A DNA stretch of 64,000 nt. It comes from Myxococcus stipitatus. Its GTDB lineage: Bacteria > Myxococcota > Myxococcia > Myxococcales > Myxococcaceae. The stretch is from contig NZ_JAKCFI010000019.1 in assembly GCF_021412625.1 (NCBI RefSeq), forward strand, positions 43,526 through 107,525, given 5' to 3'. Within the stretch, counting starts at the first letter, position 1, and the number at the start of each line of letters is the position of its first letter. Under the pieces are notes generated by a model that did not search any database, was not told the DNA's origin, and saw only the letters and a program-made list of their open reading frames with translations. Below are positions 52,104-62,977 of this stretch, one piece after another. A program made the translations under genes and the position numbers.

Positions 52104-53008
52104 GCGACCTCGCCATCGAACTGTTCGGCGTCTCCAAGCGCTTCGGCCCGAAGGTGGCCGTCAACAACGTCAGCCTCCAGGTGCCGCTGGGCGTGGTGTA
52201 CGGGCTCATCGGCCCCAACGGCGCGGGCAAGACGACCACCTTCTCCATGATGTGTGGCTACCTCTACCCGAGCGACGGCACCGTGAAGGTCATGGACGTG
52301 GACCCCACCACGCCCGGCGCCCTCAAGGGCCGGCTGGGCGCGCTGCCCCAGGACGCCATCCTGCCTCCGGGCTGGGAAGTGGGCGCGCTCTTGATGTACT
52401 GGGCGCGCCTGTCCGGCCTCGCCGACCCGGACCGGGAGGCCCGCGAGGCCCTGGAGAAGGTGGGCCTGATGGAGGCCTGGAACGTCCAGACGCAGGCGCT
52501 CAGCCACGGCATGGCCAAGCGCGCCGCCATGGCCCAGGCCCTGATGGGCAGCCCGCCGCTGGTGTTGCTGGACGAGCCCACCGCGGGACTGGATCCCCGC
52601 ATCGCGGCCCAGGTGCGGCAGGTCATCCGGGACATGAAGGGCAAGCAGACGGTGGTGGTCTCCAGCCACAACCTCCAGGAGCTGGAGGAGCTGTGTGACG
52701 CGGCCGCCATCCTCGACAAGGGCGTGCTCGCGCAGGCCGGCTCCATGTCGGAGCTGACCGGCCTGGACGCCGAGTTCCGCGTGCAGATCGCCCGGGGCAC
52801 CGTCATCCCGCCCGAACTCACCGCCATGCCCGACGTCACCGACGCGCGCATGGAGGGCGAACAGGTGCTCGTCGTGCGCTTCAGCGCGAAGGCCCGTCCG
52901 GAAGAGGTCATCAGCCGCGTGGTCGGTCACCTGATCGCCAACGGCGTCCTCATCCTCGGCGTCAGCCGCGGCCAGCGCCTCGAGGAGCGGGTGCTCCGGC
53001 TGCTCTGA
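52100..53008 (+). CDS. ABC transporter ATP-binding protein
   Basis: 302 residues. Walker A GPNGAGKTT (about 37-45), Q-loop LPQD, signature LSHGMAKRAAMAQAL, Walker B LVLLDEPTAGLDP and H-loop SSHNL. The last 80 residues form an accessory domain. The GTG start overlaps the permease stop. Such pairs export lipids, antibiotics or peptides, or act in gliding; the substrate is unknown. Confidence 0.88.
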   Translation: MSDLAIELFGVSKRFGPKVAVNNVSLQVPLGVVYGLIGPNGAGKTTTFSMMCGYLYPSDGTVKVMDVDPTTPGALKGRLGALPQDAILPPGWEVGALLMYWARLSGLADPDREAREALEKVGLMEAWNVQTQALSHGMAKRAAMAQALMGSPPLVLLDEPTAGLDPRIAAQVRQVIRDMKGKQTVVVSSHNLQELEELCDAAAILDKGVLAQAGSMSELTGLDAEFRVQIARGTVIPPELTAMPDVTDARMEGEQVLVVRFSAKARPEEVISRVVGHLIANGVLILGVSRGQRLEERVLRLL

Positions 53009-53027
53009 GGCACTTCGGGCGGGCCGC

Positions 53028-53258
53028 TCAGCCCGCCTTGCGCACCCAACCCACGTAGCTCGTCCCCCTGCGCTCCAGACGGACGAGCTCGTGGCCGGTC
53101 GCCTCGCACCACGCGGGCAGATCCGCCTCCAGTCCCCGGTCCGTGGAGATGAGCTCCACCAGCGCGCCGGCGGGCAGCCGCCGCATCACCTTGGCGATCT
53201 CCAGGATGGGCACGGGGCACAGGGCCCCCGAGGTATCCACGCGCAGTGCCGTGTCCAT
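53028..53258 (-). CDS. TusA-family sulfur-transfer protein
   Basis: 76 residues, TusA/SirA fold. The conserved CPxP motif is present (GALCPVPILEIAKVMRRLPA). It carries sulfur as persulfide, or serves as a protein-interaction adaptor. It is convergent with the ABC ATPase gene (19-base gap). No tus operon is seen around it. Confidence 0.85.
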   Translation of the reverse strand: MDTALRVDTSGALCPVPILEIAKVMRRLPAGALVELISTDRGLEADLPAWCEATGHELVRLERRGTSYVGWVRKAG

Positions 53259-53458
53259 GAGTGGACTTTCGCACGCGTGAGGGTGATCCGAGCACGTGGA
53301 ATTTTTCCGGAGCCCACCCGGTTTCGGGCCCGTTTGGAGGCCTGGTCGACAGACGGAAGCCCCGTCCACTCGGCTTGCGCGTCCGGAAATCCCTCTGTTA
53401 AGTACCCCGGCCCTCACACTTTTCCCGTACATCCACGCTCGGGGCCGGAGTCGGACCT
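53259..53458. other. Intergenic region with the promoter of the triple DsbA gene
   Basis: 200 bases between the minus-strand tusA-like gene and the plus-strand DsbA-like gene. It is AT-richer around 53290-53310 (GTGGAATTTTTCC) and 53390-53425; GGAG lies 8 bases before the ATG at 53459. No clear promoter boxes were called. Confidence 0.4.
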
Positions 53459-55432
<1,974 letters not shown>

Positions 55433-55468
55433 TCCCCGCCCCGCGCCTCGGGTGAGGCCCGAAGCGAC

Positions 55469-55510
55469 AGAGGCCGTCGGACCTCCTGGGTCCGGCGGCC
55501 TCTGGCTTTT
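55469..55510 (+). terminator. Intrinsic terminator of the triple DsbA gene
   Basis: Hairpin AGAGGCCGTCGGACC / GGTCCGGCGGCCTCT, 14 of 15 pairs, followed by GGCTTTT. It lies 37 bases after the stop of the DsbA-like gene and before the convergent RidA gene end. Confidence 0.75.
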
Positions 55511-55529
55511 CAGGGGGAGCGCGTCGTCG

Positions 55530-55916
55530 TCAGGAGACGGCGATGGCGTCGATCTCCACCTTGGAGCCGCGCGGGAGCGCCGCCACCTGCACCGTGGCGC
55601 GCGCCGGGGGCGCCCCGGTGAAGTGCCGGCCGTAGACCTCGTTCACCTTGGCGAAGTCCCCCAGGTCGGTGAGGTAGATGGTGCTGCGCACCACGTGGCT
55701 GAAGTCCAGCCCCGCCGCGGTGAGCACGGCCTTCAGGTTGAGCATCACCCGCTCCGCCTGCGCGACGACGTCGCCCGGGACGATCTCCATGGTCCCCGGG
55801 TCGAGCGGAATCTGCCCGGACAGGAAGGTCAGCTTCCCGGAGTCCACCTGGATGGCCTGGGAATACGGGCCAATGGCCTTGGGGGCCTCGTCGGAGTGGA
55901 TTGCCTTGCGCGCCAT
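55530..55916 (-). CDS. ridA: RidA-family enamine/imine deaminase
   Basis: 128 residues, RidA/YjgF/UK114 fold. Conserved APKAIGPYSQAI, FLSGQIPLDP and the active-site arginine in PPARATVQV. It hydrolyses reactive enamine/imine intermediates from PLP enzymes. It is transcribed in the same direction as relA, starting 77 bases after the relA stop. Confidence 0.92.
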   Translation of the reverse strand: MARKAIHSDEAPKAIGPYSQAIQVDSGKLTFLSGQIPLDPGTMEIVPGDVVAQAERVMLNLKAVLTAAGLDFSHVVRSTIYLTDLGDFAKVNEVYGRHFTGAPPARATVQVAALPRGSKVEIDAIAVS

Positions 55917-55993
55917 GGAACGCTCCTCGTGGGTGCGGGCGGCCGGAGGTGGCCGCCCGGTTCGAGGGGCGCTCTACCACGAAAGCGCCGGGG

Positions 55994-58216
55994 CTAGATG
56001 CGTTCGACGGAGTAGACGCCGCTCAGACGCTCGATGGTGCGCATCAGGTCGGTGAGCTGCTTGAGGTCGGAGATGGTGACCTCGAAGGTGTTCACCGCCC
56101 GGTCATCCCCCGTGGCGCGGCAGTTCGCCTGGGAGATGTTGACGCCCTTCTTCGAGAAGATGTTGGAGATGTCGGCCAGCAGACCCGTCCGGTCCGCCGT
56201 CAGCACGCGCAGGGTGACGGGGCGCTTGAAGTCCCCGCGCACGTCCCACGTCACGTCCACGCGCCGCTCCGGGTCGGTCGCGAGCGCCTTCTCGCACCCC
56301 ACCGTGTGGACCGTCACGCCCCGCCCCCGGGTGATGAAGCCGGCGATGTGGTCTCCGGGGACGGGGTTGCAACACCGCCCGAAGCGCACCAGCACGTCAT
56401 CCACGCCGCCAATCTGCACGCCGCTGCGGTTGCTGCGCCCCACCAGCCGCTTGGCCAGGTCCGTCACCTTCGACAGGCCGGGCAGCATGGAGGTGGCGCC
56501 CGCGGGCCCCCCGTTGCCGGAGCCGTCCGACTGCGCCCGGGGAGCGTTGGACTCCGCCTCCGTGCGCTTCTCCTCCGGCACCAGCCGCTGGACCAGCTGC
56601 TGCGGCGTCACCTTGCCGTAGCCCACCGCCACCAGCAGGTCGTCCTCGACGCGGAAGCCCAGCTCCTCGGCGACCTTCTTCACCTCGCCGTTCTTCAGCA
56701 GGCGGTTGAAGTTGAGCTGGAAGCGCTTGAGCTCGCGGTCGGTGAGCTCCCGCCCCAGCTGGAGGCTCTTCTCGCGCTGCTGCTGCTTGATGAAGCCGCG
56801 GATGCGCTGCTGCGCGCGGCTCGTCTTCACGAAGGTGAGCCAGTCCTTCGACGGGTGCTGCTGGGGACTGGTGAGCACCTCCACGGTGTCGCCGTTCTTC
56901 AGCTTGTAGCGCAGCGGGACGATCTTCCCGTTCACCTTCGCGCCCACGCACCGGTTGCCCACGTCCGAGTGGATGGCGTACGCGAAGTCCACCGGCGTCG
57001 CGCCGCGAGGCAGCGAGCGCACGTCGCCCTTGGGCGTGAAGACGAAGACCTCGTCGGTGAAGAGGTCGACCTTCACCGTCTCCAGGAACTCCTTCGGGTC
57101 CTTCAGGTCCTGCTGCCACTCCATGAGCTGGCGCAGCCAGGCGAACTTCTCGTCATCCTTGGAGATGACCGCCTTGCCCTCCTTGTACTTCCAGTGGGCG
57201 GCGATGCCCTCCTCGGCGATCTTGTGCATCTCCGCCGTGCGGATCTGCACCTCGACCCGCTCGCTCAACGGACCAATCACCGTGGTGTGCAGCGACTGGT
57301 ACATGTTGGGCTTCGGAATCGCGATGAAGTCCTTGAAGCGCCCCGGCACCGGCTTCCACATCTCGTGCACCAGGCCCAGCGCCTCGTAGCAGGCGGGCGC
57401 GGTGGGCGCGATGATGCGGAACGCGATGATGTCGTGGATCTGATCGAAGTCGATCCCCTGCGCCTTGATTTTCTTGTAGATGCTGTAGACGTGCTTGAAG
57501 CGGCCGCTCACGTCGCCCTTCAGCCCGCGCTCGGTGAGCTTCGTGCGGATGAGGTCGCACGTGTCCTCGATGTACTTCTCGCGCTCCTTCTTGCGCTTGT
57601 TCAGCTTGTCCTGGAGCCCGAAGAACTCCTGCGGCTTCACGTAGCGGAAGCTCAGGTCCTCCAGCTCGGTCTTGATCCACGAGATGCCGAGCCGGTTCGC
57701 CAGCGGCGCGTAGATGTCCAGCGTCTCCTGGGCGATGCGCGCCTGCTTCTCCTCGTTCATGTGGTCCAGCGTCCGCATGTTGTGCGTGCGGTCCGCCAGC
57801 TTCACGAGGATGACGCGGATGTCCTGCGCCATCGCGATGATCATCTTCCGGAAGTTCTCCGCCTGCTTCTCCTCCTGGGAGAGGCTCGCGGACGCGGAGA
57901 ACTTGGAGAGCTTGGTGACGCCGTCCACCAGCTGGGCCACCTCCGAACCGAAGAGCTCCGTGAGCTCCTCCGCCGTGGCCAGCGTGTCCTCGATGGTGTC
58001 GTGGAGCAGGCCGGTGACGATGGATGCCTCGTCCAGCTTGAGGTCGGCGAGGATGCCGGCGACCTCGAGCGGGTGGACGAGGTAGGGCTCGCCCGACTTC
58101 CTCAGCTGGCCCTGATGCACCTTGGCCGAGTAGACGTAGGCCTTCTTGATGATGTCCAGGTCGGGGTCCGGGTGGTACGAGGAAACCCGTTGGAGGATGT
58201 CGTTCAGTCGGATCAT
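55994..58216 (-). CDS. relA: RelA/SpoT-family (p)ppGpp synthetase/hydrolase
   Basis: 740 residues, long RSH layout. Hydrolase HD domain (about 20-200: H48, H72-D73 and E76-D77 in HDTIEDT; RTHNMRTL); synthetase (about 230-350: YSIYKKIK, D-I-I-A-F-R); TGS (about 395-455); Cys-rich conserved region (RFGRCCNPVPGD); C-terminal ACT (about 665-740). The intact HD motif indicates a bifunctional enzyme making and removing ppGpp, which triggers starvation development in myxobacteria. ATG at 58216 gives the expected MIRLNDILQRV N-terminus despite a weak ribosome-binding site. Confidence 0.93.
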   Translation of the reverse strand: MIRLNDILQRVSSYHPDPDLDIIKKAYVYSAKVHQGQLRKSGEPYLVHPLEVAGILADLKLDEASIVTGLLHDTIEDTLATAEELTELFGSEVAQLVDGVTKLSKFSASASLSQEEKQAENFRKMIIAMAQDIRVILVKLADRTHNMRTLDHMNEEKQARIAQETLDIYAPLANRLGISWIKTELEDLSFRYVKPQEFFGLQDKLNKRKKEREKYIEDTCDLIRTKLTERGLKGDVSGRFKHVYSIYKKIKAQGIDFDQIHDIIAFRIIAPTAPACYEALGLVHEMWKPVPGRFKDFIAIPKPNMYQSLHTTVIGPLSERVEVQIRTAEMHKIAEEGIAAHWKYKEGKAVISKDDEKFAWLRQLMEWQQDLKDPKEFLETVKVDLFTDEVFVFTPKGDVRSLPRGATPVDFAYAIHSDVGNRCVGAKVNGKIVPLRYKLKNGDTVEVLTSPQQHPSKDWLTFVKTSRAQQRIRGFIKQQQREKSLQLGRELTDRELKRFQLNFNRLLKNGEVKKVAEELGFRVEDDLLVAVGYGKVTPQQLVQRLVPEEKRTEAESNAPRAQSDGSGNGGPAGATSMLPGLSKVTDLAKRLVGRSNRSGVQIGGVDDVLVRFGRCCNPVPGDHIAGFITRGRGVTVHTVGCEKALATDPERRVDVTWDVRGDFKRPVTLRVLTADRTGLLADISNIFSKKGVNISQANCRATGDDRAVNTFEVTISDLKQLTDLMRTIERLSGVYSVERI

Positions 58217-58238
58217 CGACGCAAACGCAATCGTAACT

Positions 58239-58258
58239 TTGCCCCCGAGGGGGGGCAA
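58239..58258. promoter_or_regulatory. Hairpin in the relA leader
   Basis: TTGCCCCC-GAGG-GGGGGCAA, a perfect 8-bp stem, 23-42 bases upstream of the relA ATG on the minus strand. It is probably in the 5' untranslated region and could mark a regulated leader or a promoter-proximal element. Confidence 0.4.
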
Positions 58259-58364
58259 CGTCGCCCCACGAGGGCTGTCTCATTTCTCCGCCGGACATGT
58301 CCCACCCGGCGCGTTCGCTTTCGTTGACCCGACGTTTTACGCGCCCGTAGATTCACGCTCGCCC

Positions 58365-59519
58365 ATGTCACAGCTCCTGCAGTCCTCACTGTCCGTGGTT
58401 TGCCCGACCTGTGACGGGTTCAACCCCCCGCGCTCGGCCACCTGCGTGCTGTGTGGGCAGGCGCTCGTGGAGGCCCCGGCCCCCCGTGCGCCCGCCGCGA
58501 AGCCCGCCGCCGCCCGTCCGCCCGCCGCCTCCCCTCCTGGTGGGCGCCCCGCGGCGGTCGCCAACTTCCCCGGCTCCCAGCCAGCGCCCCCTCCCGTCAC
58601 GCCGCCTCCGCCCAGCGCCATCCCCCCGGGGATGCGCCCGTCGGCGCGGACCCCTCCGCCCACCGCCGCCGTGGGCCTGGCCGTGGAGCGTCCCGCGCCC
58701 GCCCGCGCCTCCGCGCAGACCGCCCCTCCCGCCATGGCTCCCCGGGCGACGGGGGCTCCCGCGGGCCCCGCCACCACCCGCCCTCCCCCGCCCGTCCCGG
58801 ACAACGCGCTCCCCGGGAGGACCGGAGCCACGGCTCCCGTGGCCCCCGCCGCCTCCCGTCCGGCGCCCGCCGCCTCGCGCTTCGGCCTGGCCGTCATCGC
58901 GGGCTCCACCCGGGGGCAGCGCTACAAGCTGCCCGTCACCGGCTGCGTGGTCGGCCGCCAGCGGGGCGCCATCCTCTTCCCGGATGACGGCTTCGTGTCA
59001 CCGCTGCACGCGACGTTCCTCGTGAAGGACGGCGCGCTCTTCGTGCGCGACGAGAGCAGCGCCTCGGGCGTCTACGTCACCGTCGCGGGCACGGAGGCCA
59101 TCAGCGCGCGCACGCTCTTCAGCGCCGGACAGCGGCTGTTCCGCTTCACAGGCCGGCTGGAGATTCCGGCCCCCGCGGCCGGGCGCCCCATCATCTACGG
59201 CGCCCCCGTGCCGCTCGGTCAGGCCGTGTACGGCGTGGAGGAGGTCATCGTCGGTGGCCGTGGCGGCCGCGCGGTGGTGACGGCCGCGCCCCTGCTCACC
59301 CTGGGCCAGGCGCACTGCGACCTGAGCTTCCCGGGAGACGAGGGCCTCGCGGGGCGCCACTGCGAGCTGTCGCCGACCCCCACCGGCGCGCTGCTGCGGG
59401 ACTTGTCCGGCGGGCTCGGCACCTACGTGCGAATCCCCGCCGGCGAGGAGCGCCCGCTGCGTCCGGGAGATCGCGTCCGCCTGGGCCAGCACGTGCTCCA
59501 GGTCGAGACCCTGAGCTGA
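58365..59519 (+). CDS. Zinc-ribbon, FHA-domain protein
   Basis: 384 residues. N-terminal zinc ribbon (CPTCDGFNPPRSATCVLCG, about 13-31), a Pro/Ala-rich linker (35-185), then two FHA domains. The first (about 195-285) reads GCVVGRQRG..LFPDDGFVSPLHATF; the second (about 300-384) reads LSFPGDEGLAGRHCELSPTP. FHA domains bind phosphothreonine. It starts 149 bases from the divergent relA gene. It is a paralogue of the FHA protein at 61645 and probably a partner of the kinase at 59834-61531. Confidence 0.82.
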   Translation: MSQLLQSSLSVVCPTCDGFNPPRSATCVLCGQALVEAPAPRAPAAKPAAARPPAASPPGGRPAAVANFPGSQPAPPPVTPPPPSAIPPGMRPSARTPPPTAAVGLAVERPAPARASAQTAPPAMAPRATGAPAGPATTRPPPPVPDNALPGRTGATAPVAPAASRPAPAASRFGLAVIAGSTRGQRYKLPVTGCVVGRQRGAILFPDDGFVSPLHATFLVKDGALFVRDESSASGVYVTVAGTEAISARTLFSAGQRLFRFTGRLEIPAPAAGRPIIYGAPVPLGQAVYGVEEVIVGGRGGRAVVTAAPLLTLGQAHCDLSFPGDEGLAGRHCELSPTPTGALLRDLSGGLGTYVRIPAGEERPLRPGDRVRLGQHVLQVETLS

Positions 59520-59833
59520 AACATCCGGCCGCCCGAGGCTGACGGCGGCGGATGTCTCGCGAGTCCGTCCGGGCGACACCTCCGTCTCCCGCGCGGGCCT
59601 CGCGGCTCGAGCCCGACCGGGAGGAGGTCCGCGTGACGACACCGCGTCGTCCGTGCGGGCGCCTCGGGCGCGAGGCCCCACCTCGCCCCGCGGACTCGTC
59701 ACCCAGACGTGACACGAAGAGACCCACCCTGCGCGCGCCGCCGCCCCGAGAGCGGGGCGTGGACGGTGGAGCAATGTCCGGCTCCCGGCAGGGCGCGGCG
59801 CCACCATCCCGAGTGCGGGCGTGGACGGCGCGG
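59520..59833. other. Intergenic region between convergent FHA and kinase genes
   Basis: 314 bases without a supportable gene. An inverted repeat (ACATCCG-g-CCGCC / GGCGGCGGATGT, 59521-59555) directly follows the FHA stop and may be its terminator. The 12-base word GGGCGTGGACGG occurs twice (about 59756 and 59817). Confidence 0.55.
59521..59555 (+). terminator. Hairpin after the FHA gene
   Basis: Twelve-base stem with one bulged G, loop of 10 bases, beginning 2 bases after the stop of the FHA gene. No T-tract follows, so terminator function is probable, not certain. Confidence 0.4.
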
Positions 59834-61531
59834 CTACGGGGAGGGAGGCCGTGCGACCGGAGTCCCCAGTCGCGCCTCGATGAGCGCGCGGGCCTTCGAG
59901 TCCGTCGCGTCGCGCAGGTGGCGACTCCACCAGCCCCGCGCCTCATCCATGTTGTCGCGCTGGAAGTAGAGCTCCCCGAGCTTCAGCGCGAGCTCCGGGT
60001 CCGGGTTGTACCCGAACGCGTCGCGGTACTTGGTGATGGCGAGCGAGACGTCCTTCTTCTCCAGCGCCAGGTCTCCGGCGAGGGTGTCCTTGCGGGACTC
60101 CTCGAGGTTGCGCTGGAGGGTGGGAATCTGCTTGTCGTACAGGGGCTGGTCCGCGTCCCCCACCACCGCGCTGCCGGTCTGTCCAGGCACTGGCGCGTTC
60201 CGGGGCACCGGGTAGTAGTTCAGGTCGTGGCCGGCGCTCCCCGGGCCCACGGTGAAGTAGTAGGCGAAGAAGCCCACCGCCCCGAGCACCAGCAAAACAG
60301 TGAGCGACTTGAAGAAGAAGCCCAGGCCTCCACCGCCCGCCCCGGGCTGGGTGGGGACGATGGAGTCCGTCTTTTCGCGCGTTGCGGGGATGTCGGACGC
60401 AGAGGAGGGCAGCGGCGCGAGCACGTCCGGCAGCGCGCGCACCGTGGCCTCCACCGTCATCTCCGACCCCCACCCCGGCGACGTGCTGTCGCGCGAGTCG
60501 TCGAGCTTGCCTCCCGTGGACTTGCGGGGCAGCGGCGCGAGCACCGCCGACTGGGGCCTGCGCGGCGCGGACTCGGTGCGACGGCGCTCCTTGTCCACCG
60601 CGAGCAGCTCCGCCCGGAACGCCTCCGCGTTGGCCGGGCGATCATCCGGGCTCTTGGAGAGCGCGCGGAGGATGAGCCGCTCCATGCCCGGGGAGATGCG
60701 CGCCTCCGGGCGACGCCGCGTCGGGGGCGGCGGCTCCTCGGTGAGGTGCTTGGTCGCGAACCCCACCGCCGAGTCGGACTCGAAGGGCAACAGCCCCGTC
60801 ATCAACTGGTAGAGGATGACACCCACCGCGTACAGGTCCGAGCGGTGGTCGAGCTGCGCGCCCCGGGCCTGCTCCGGCGACATGTACTCGGGCGTGCCGC
60901 ACACGAAGCCCGCCCGCGTCAGCGCCGGCCCGTCGTCCGTCGAGTCGGTGATCTTCGCGATGCCGAAGTCGAGCACCTTCACGAAGTCCGGCTCGTTGCG
61001 GCGCTGCTCCACCATGATGTTCTCGGGCTTGAGGTCCCGGTGGATGACGCCCGCGCCGTGCGCGTCCGACAGCGCCCCGAGCACCTGGCTGACGATGCGC
61101 ACCACGCGCCCCTCGGCCAGCGGCCACTCGCGGCTGAGAATCTGGTGCAGGTCCTGCCCCGCCACATACTCCATGGCGATGAAGAGCGCCCCGTCCTCGG
61201 CCTGCCCGAAGTCCAGCACGCTGATGGAGTTGCGGTGGTTCAGGCGGCTGGCGGCCTTCGCCTCACGCTGGAACCGGGCCACGGTGCGCTCGTCCGACAG
61301 CAGCGTGTGCCGCAGGACCTTGAGCACCACGACCTTGTCCAGGGCAATCTGGCGGGCACGGTACACCTTGCCCATGCCGCCCTCGCCAATGAGGGCCTCC
61401 ACCCGGTACTTTTGGGCAATCGTGTTGCCGACGTAGTCGTCCGCATCTGGCGCGCGCACGAGGGTCGCGCCGCAAGCGGGACAGAAACGGGAGGATTCTT
61501 GGGCGTCAGCGCCGCAGGAGGGGCAGTGCAA
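59834..61531 (-). CDS. Zinc-ribbon, membrane-anchored Ser/Thr protein kinase
   Basis: 565 residues. N-terminal zinc ribbon (CPSCGADAQESSRFCPACG, about 3-21), kinase domain (about 45-300: GEGGMGKVYRA, VIHRDLKPENIM, KVLDFGIAK, PEYMSPEQARG), a linker, one transmembrane helix (about 405-425) and a periplasmic TPR-like tail. All key kinase residues are present. A TTG start at 61531, placing the ribbon at residue 3, is inferred; no ATG precedes it in frame. It is probably the kinase for the flanking FHA proteins. Confidence 0.85.
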   Translation of the reverse strand: MHCPSCGADAQESSRFCPACGATLVRAPDADDYVGNTIAQKYRVEALIGEGGMGKVYRARQIALDKVVVLKVLRHTLLSDERTVARFQREAKAASRLNHRNSISVLDFGQAEDGALFIAMEYVAGQDLHQILSREWPLAEGRVVRIVSQVLGALSDAHGAGVIHRDLKPENIMVEQRRNEPDFVKVLDFGIAKITDSTDDGPALTRAGFVCGTPEYMSPEQARGAQLDHRSDLYAVGVILYQLMTGLLPFESDSAVGFATKHLTEEPPPPTRRRPEARISPGMERLILRALSKSPDDRPANAEAFRAELLAVDKERRRTESAPRRPQSAVLAPLPRKSTGGKLDDSRDSTSPGWGSEMTVEATVRALPDVLAPLPSSASDIPATREKTDSIVPTQPGAGGGGLGFFFKSLTVLLVLGAVGFFAYYFTVGPGSAGHDLNYYPVPRNAPVPGQTGSAVVGDADQPLYDKQIPTLQRNLEESRKDTLAGDLALEKKDVSLAITKYRDAFGYNPDPELALKLGELYFQRDNMDEARGWWSRHLRDATDSKARALIEARLGTPVARPPSP

Positions 61532-61644
61532 GTCAACGTCCCCGAAGGGTGGGGTCGGAAGTTCATCATGTCGCTCGGGTGGTGAGCAAGCCGCGCGCAA
61601 TGCGCGCAACCGCGCCCCACCCCTGGTAGAACCCCGAAGTCCTC

Positions 61645-62412
61645 ATGGAAGCGATGGAATACTGCCCCCGCTGCGACACAGAGAACCCCCGGGATGCCAC
61701 CATCTGCCGGGCGTGCGGCTCCCCCCTGCGCTCCGGCACCATGGTCATGGCCGTGGCCAGCGTGTCCTCCCGCCCCCAGGTCTCCATCCGCGTCGTCCGG
61801 GCGGACGGCGGCCCGGAGAGCGTCGTGCGCATGCAGCGCGACACCCTCACCTGCGGCCAGCAGGGGGACATCTCCCTCTCGGATGACCCCTTCATCATGC
61901 CCGTCCAGGTGCGCTTCTTCTTCTCCGGCGTCCGTCTGGCCGTCGAGGACGTGGGAGGCGCCAACGGCGTCTTCGTCCGCCTGAGGCAGGAGCGGGAGCT
62001 GCCCCCCGGGGGCGAGCTGCGCCTGGGCCGCCAGCGCCTGGTGCTCGAGCCCATCCCCGCCGCGGCCCAGGGCCCCGGGGGCACCCAGGTCTGGGGCTCA
62101 CCGGATCCCGGCTACCGCCTGCGGCTCGTCCAGCTCCTGGAGGGGGGCCTGCGCGGGGCCGCCTACCCGCTCCGGGAGGGCGACAACCTGCTCGGACGCG
62201 AGCAGGGCGACCTCACCTTCCCCACCGACGGCTTCGTCTCCGGCCGCCACGCGCTCCTCCAGGTGCGGCAGGACCGCCTGACGGTCCGCGACGTGGGCTC
62301 CTCCAACGGCACCTTCATCCGCCTGGCCGGCCCCACCTTCGTGGACAACGGCGACCACTACCTCATCGGCCGCCAGCTGCTCCGGGTGGAGATCCAGGCG
62401 CCCGTGGCCTGA
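61645..62412 (+). CDS. Zinc-ribbon protein with two FHA domains
   Basis: 255 residues. N-terminal zinc ribbon (CPRCDTENPRDATICRACG, about 7-25) and two FHA-like domains. The first (about 45-135) is degenerate, lacking the GR/SxxH residues (LTCGQQGDISLSDDPFIMPV). The second (about 155-250) is canonical, with LGREQGDLTFPTDGFVSGRH and SSNGTFIRL. Divergent from the kinase gene (113 bases). The second domain probably binds phosphothreonine. Confidence 0.85.
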   Translation: MEAMEYCPRCDTENPRDATICRACGSPLRSGTMVMAVASVSSRPQVSIRVVRADGGPESVVRMQRDTLTCGQQGDISLSDDPFIMPVQVRFFFSGVRLAVEDVGGANGVFVRLRQERELPPGGELRLGRQRLVLEPIPAAAQGPGGTQVWGSPDPGYRLRLVQLLEGGLRGAAYPLREGDNLLGREQGDLTFPTDGFVSGRHALLQVRQDRLTVRDVGSSNGTFIRLAGPTFVDNGDHYLIGRQLLRVEIQAPVA

Positions 62413-62440
62413 CGGCTTGGCCGCGCCCATCCGGTGAAGT

Positions 62441-62476
62441 CCCGGGCCGCACGGGAAAGCCCCGCGCGGCCCCGGG
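62441..62476. terminator. Hairpin between convergent FHA and dksA genes
   Basis: CCCGGGCCGC / GCGGCCCCGGG, ten base pairs with one bulge, in the 76-base gap between the gene ends (62412 and 62489). No T-tract. It may act in both directions. Confidence 0.4.
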
Positions 62477-62488
62477 AACCCACGGCGC

Positions 62489-62851
62489 TCAGCCGTAGGA
62501 CTTCTCCTTCTTCTCCTGCTCTTCCTTGCAGCGGATGCAGAGCGTCGTCACCGGACGCGCCTCCAGCCGCTTGGGGGAGATGTCCTCCTCACAACGCTCG
62601 CAGATGCCGAACGTGCCGTCCTCGATGCGCGCGAGCGCACGGTCGATCTTCTGCAGCAGGAACTTCTCCCGGTCCCGGAGTCGGAACACCATCGACTGCG
62701 CATACTCGGATGACGCCAGGTCGATCTCGTCAGGAAGGTCGTCCGTGTCGAAACTGGACTCCTCCACCAGGGTCTTCTTGGCGCTCTCGAGCAGGCTCGT
62801 CTTGCTGTCCTCGAGCATCTTCTTGTAACGCTTGAGATCTTTCTGGTTCAC
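62489..62851 (-). CDS. dksA: DksA/TraR-family zinc-finger regulator
   Basis: 120 residues. Coiled-coil tip region (about 5-80, LKRYKKMLEDSKTSLLESAK, QSMVFRLRDREKFLLQKID) and a C4 zinc finger (C84-x2-C87...C105-x2-C108; GICERCEEDISPKRLEARPV, TTLCIRCKEEQ). It binds RNA polymerase through the secondary channel and works with ppGpp. A TTGACA-like -35 (62933-62938) is found upstream. relA lies 4 kb away. Confidence 0.9.
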   Translation of the reverse strand: MNQKDLKRYKKMLEDSKTSLLESAKKTLVEESSFDTDDLPDEIDLASSEYAQSMVFRLRDREKFLLQKIDRALARIEDGTFGICERCEEDISPKRLEARPVTTLCIRCKEEQEKKEKSYG

Positions 62852-62910
62852 AGCCTTCGCTCCAGTACGCGAGGGTTTTAGGCCCTGTCCCCCGAAAAAA
62901 GGGCCCGAAA

Positions 62911-62938
62911 GCTTTATCTATGCACCCTTCGGTGTCAA
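62911..62938 (-). promoter_or_regulatory. Possible sigma-70 promoter of dksA
   Basis: Minus-strand TTGACA (62938-62933), then 16 bases and TAAAGC (62916-62911). The -35 is perfect and the -10 is weak. About 60 bases upstream of the dksA ATG. A short hairpin-forming sequence (GGGCCC.., 62880-62906) lies in the predicted leader. Confidence 0.4.
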
Positions 62939-62977
62939 GCTGACCTGGACTCGGACCGCAGGCGAAGAGAGGGGCGA

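Noticed and set aside
59552..61585. 677-codon plus-strand open frame opposite the kinase
   Set aside because: No motifs, antisense to an intact kinase domain; an artefact of high G+C.
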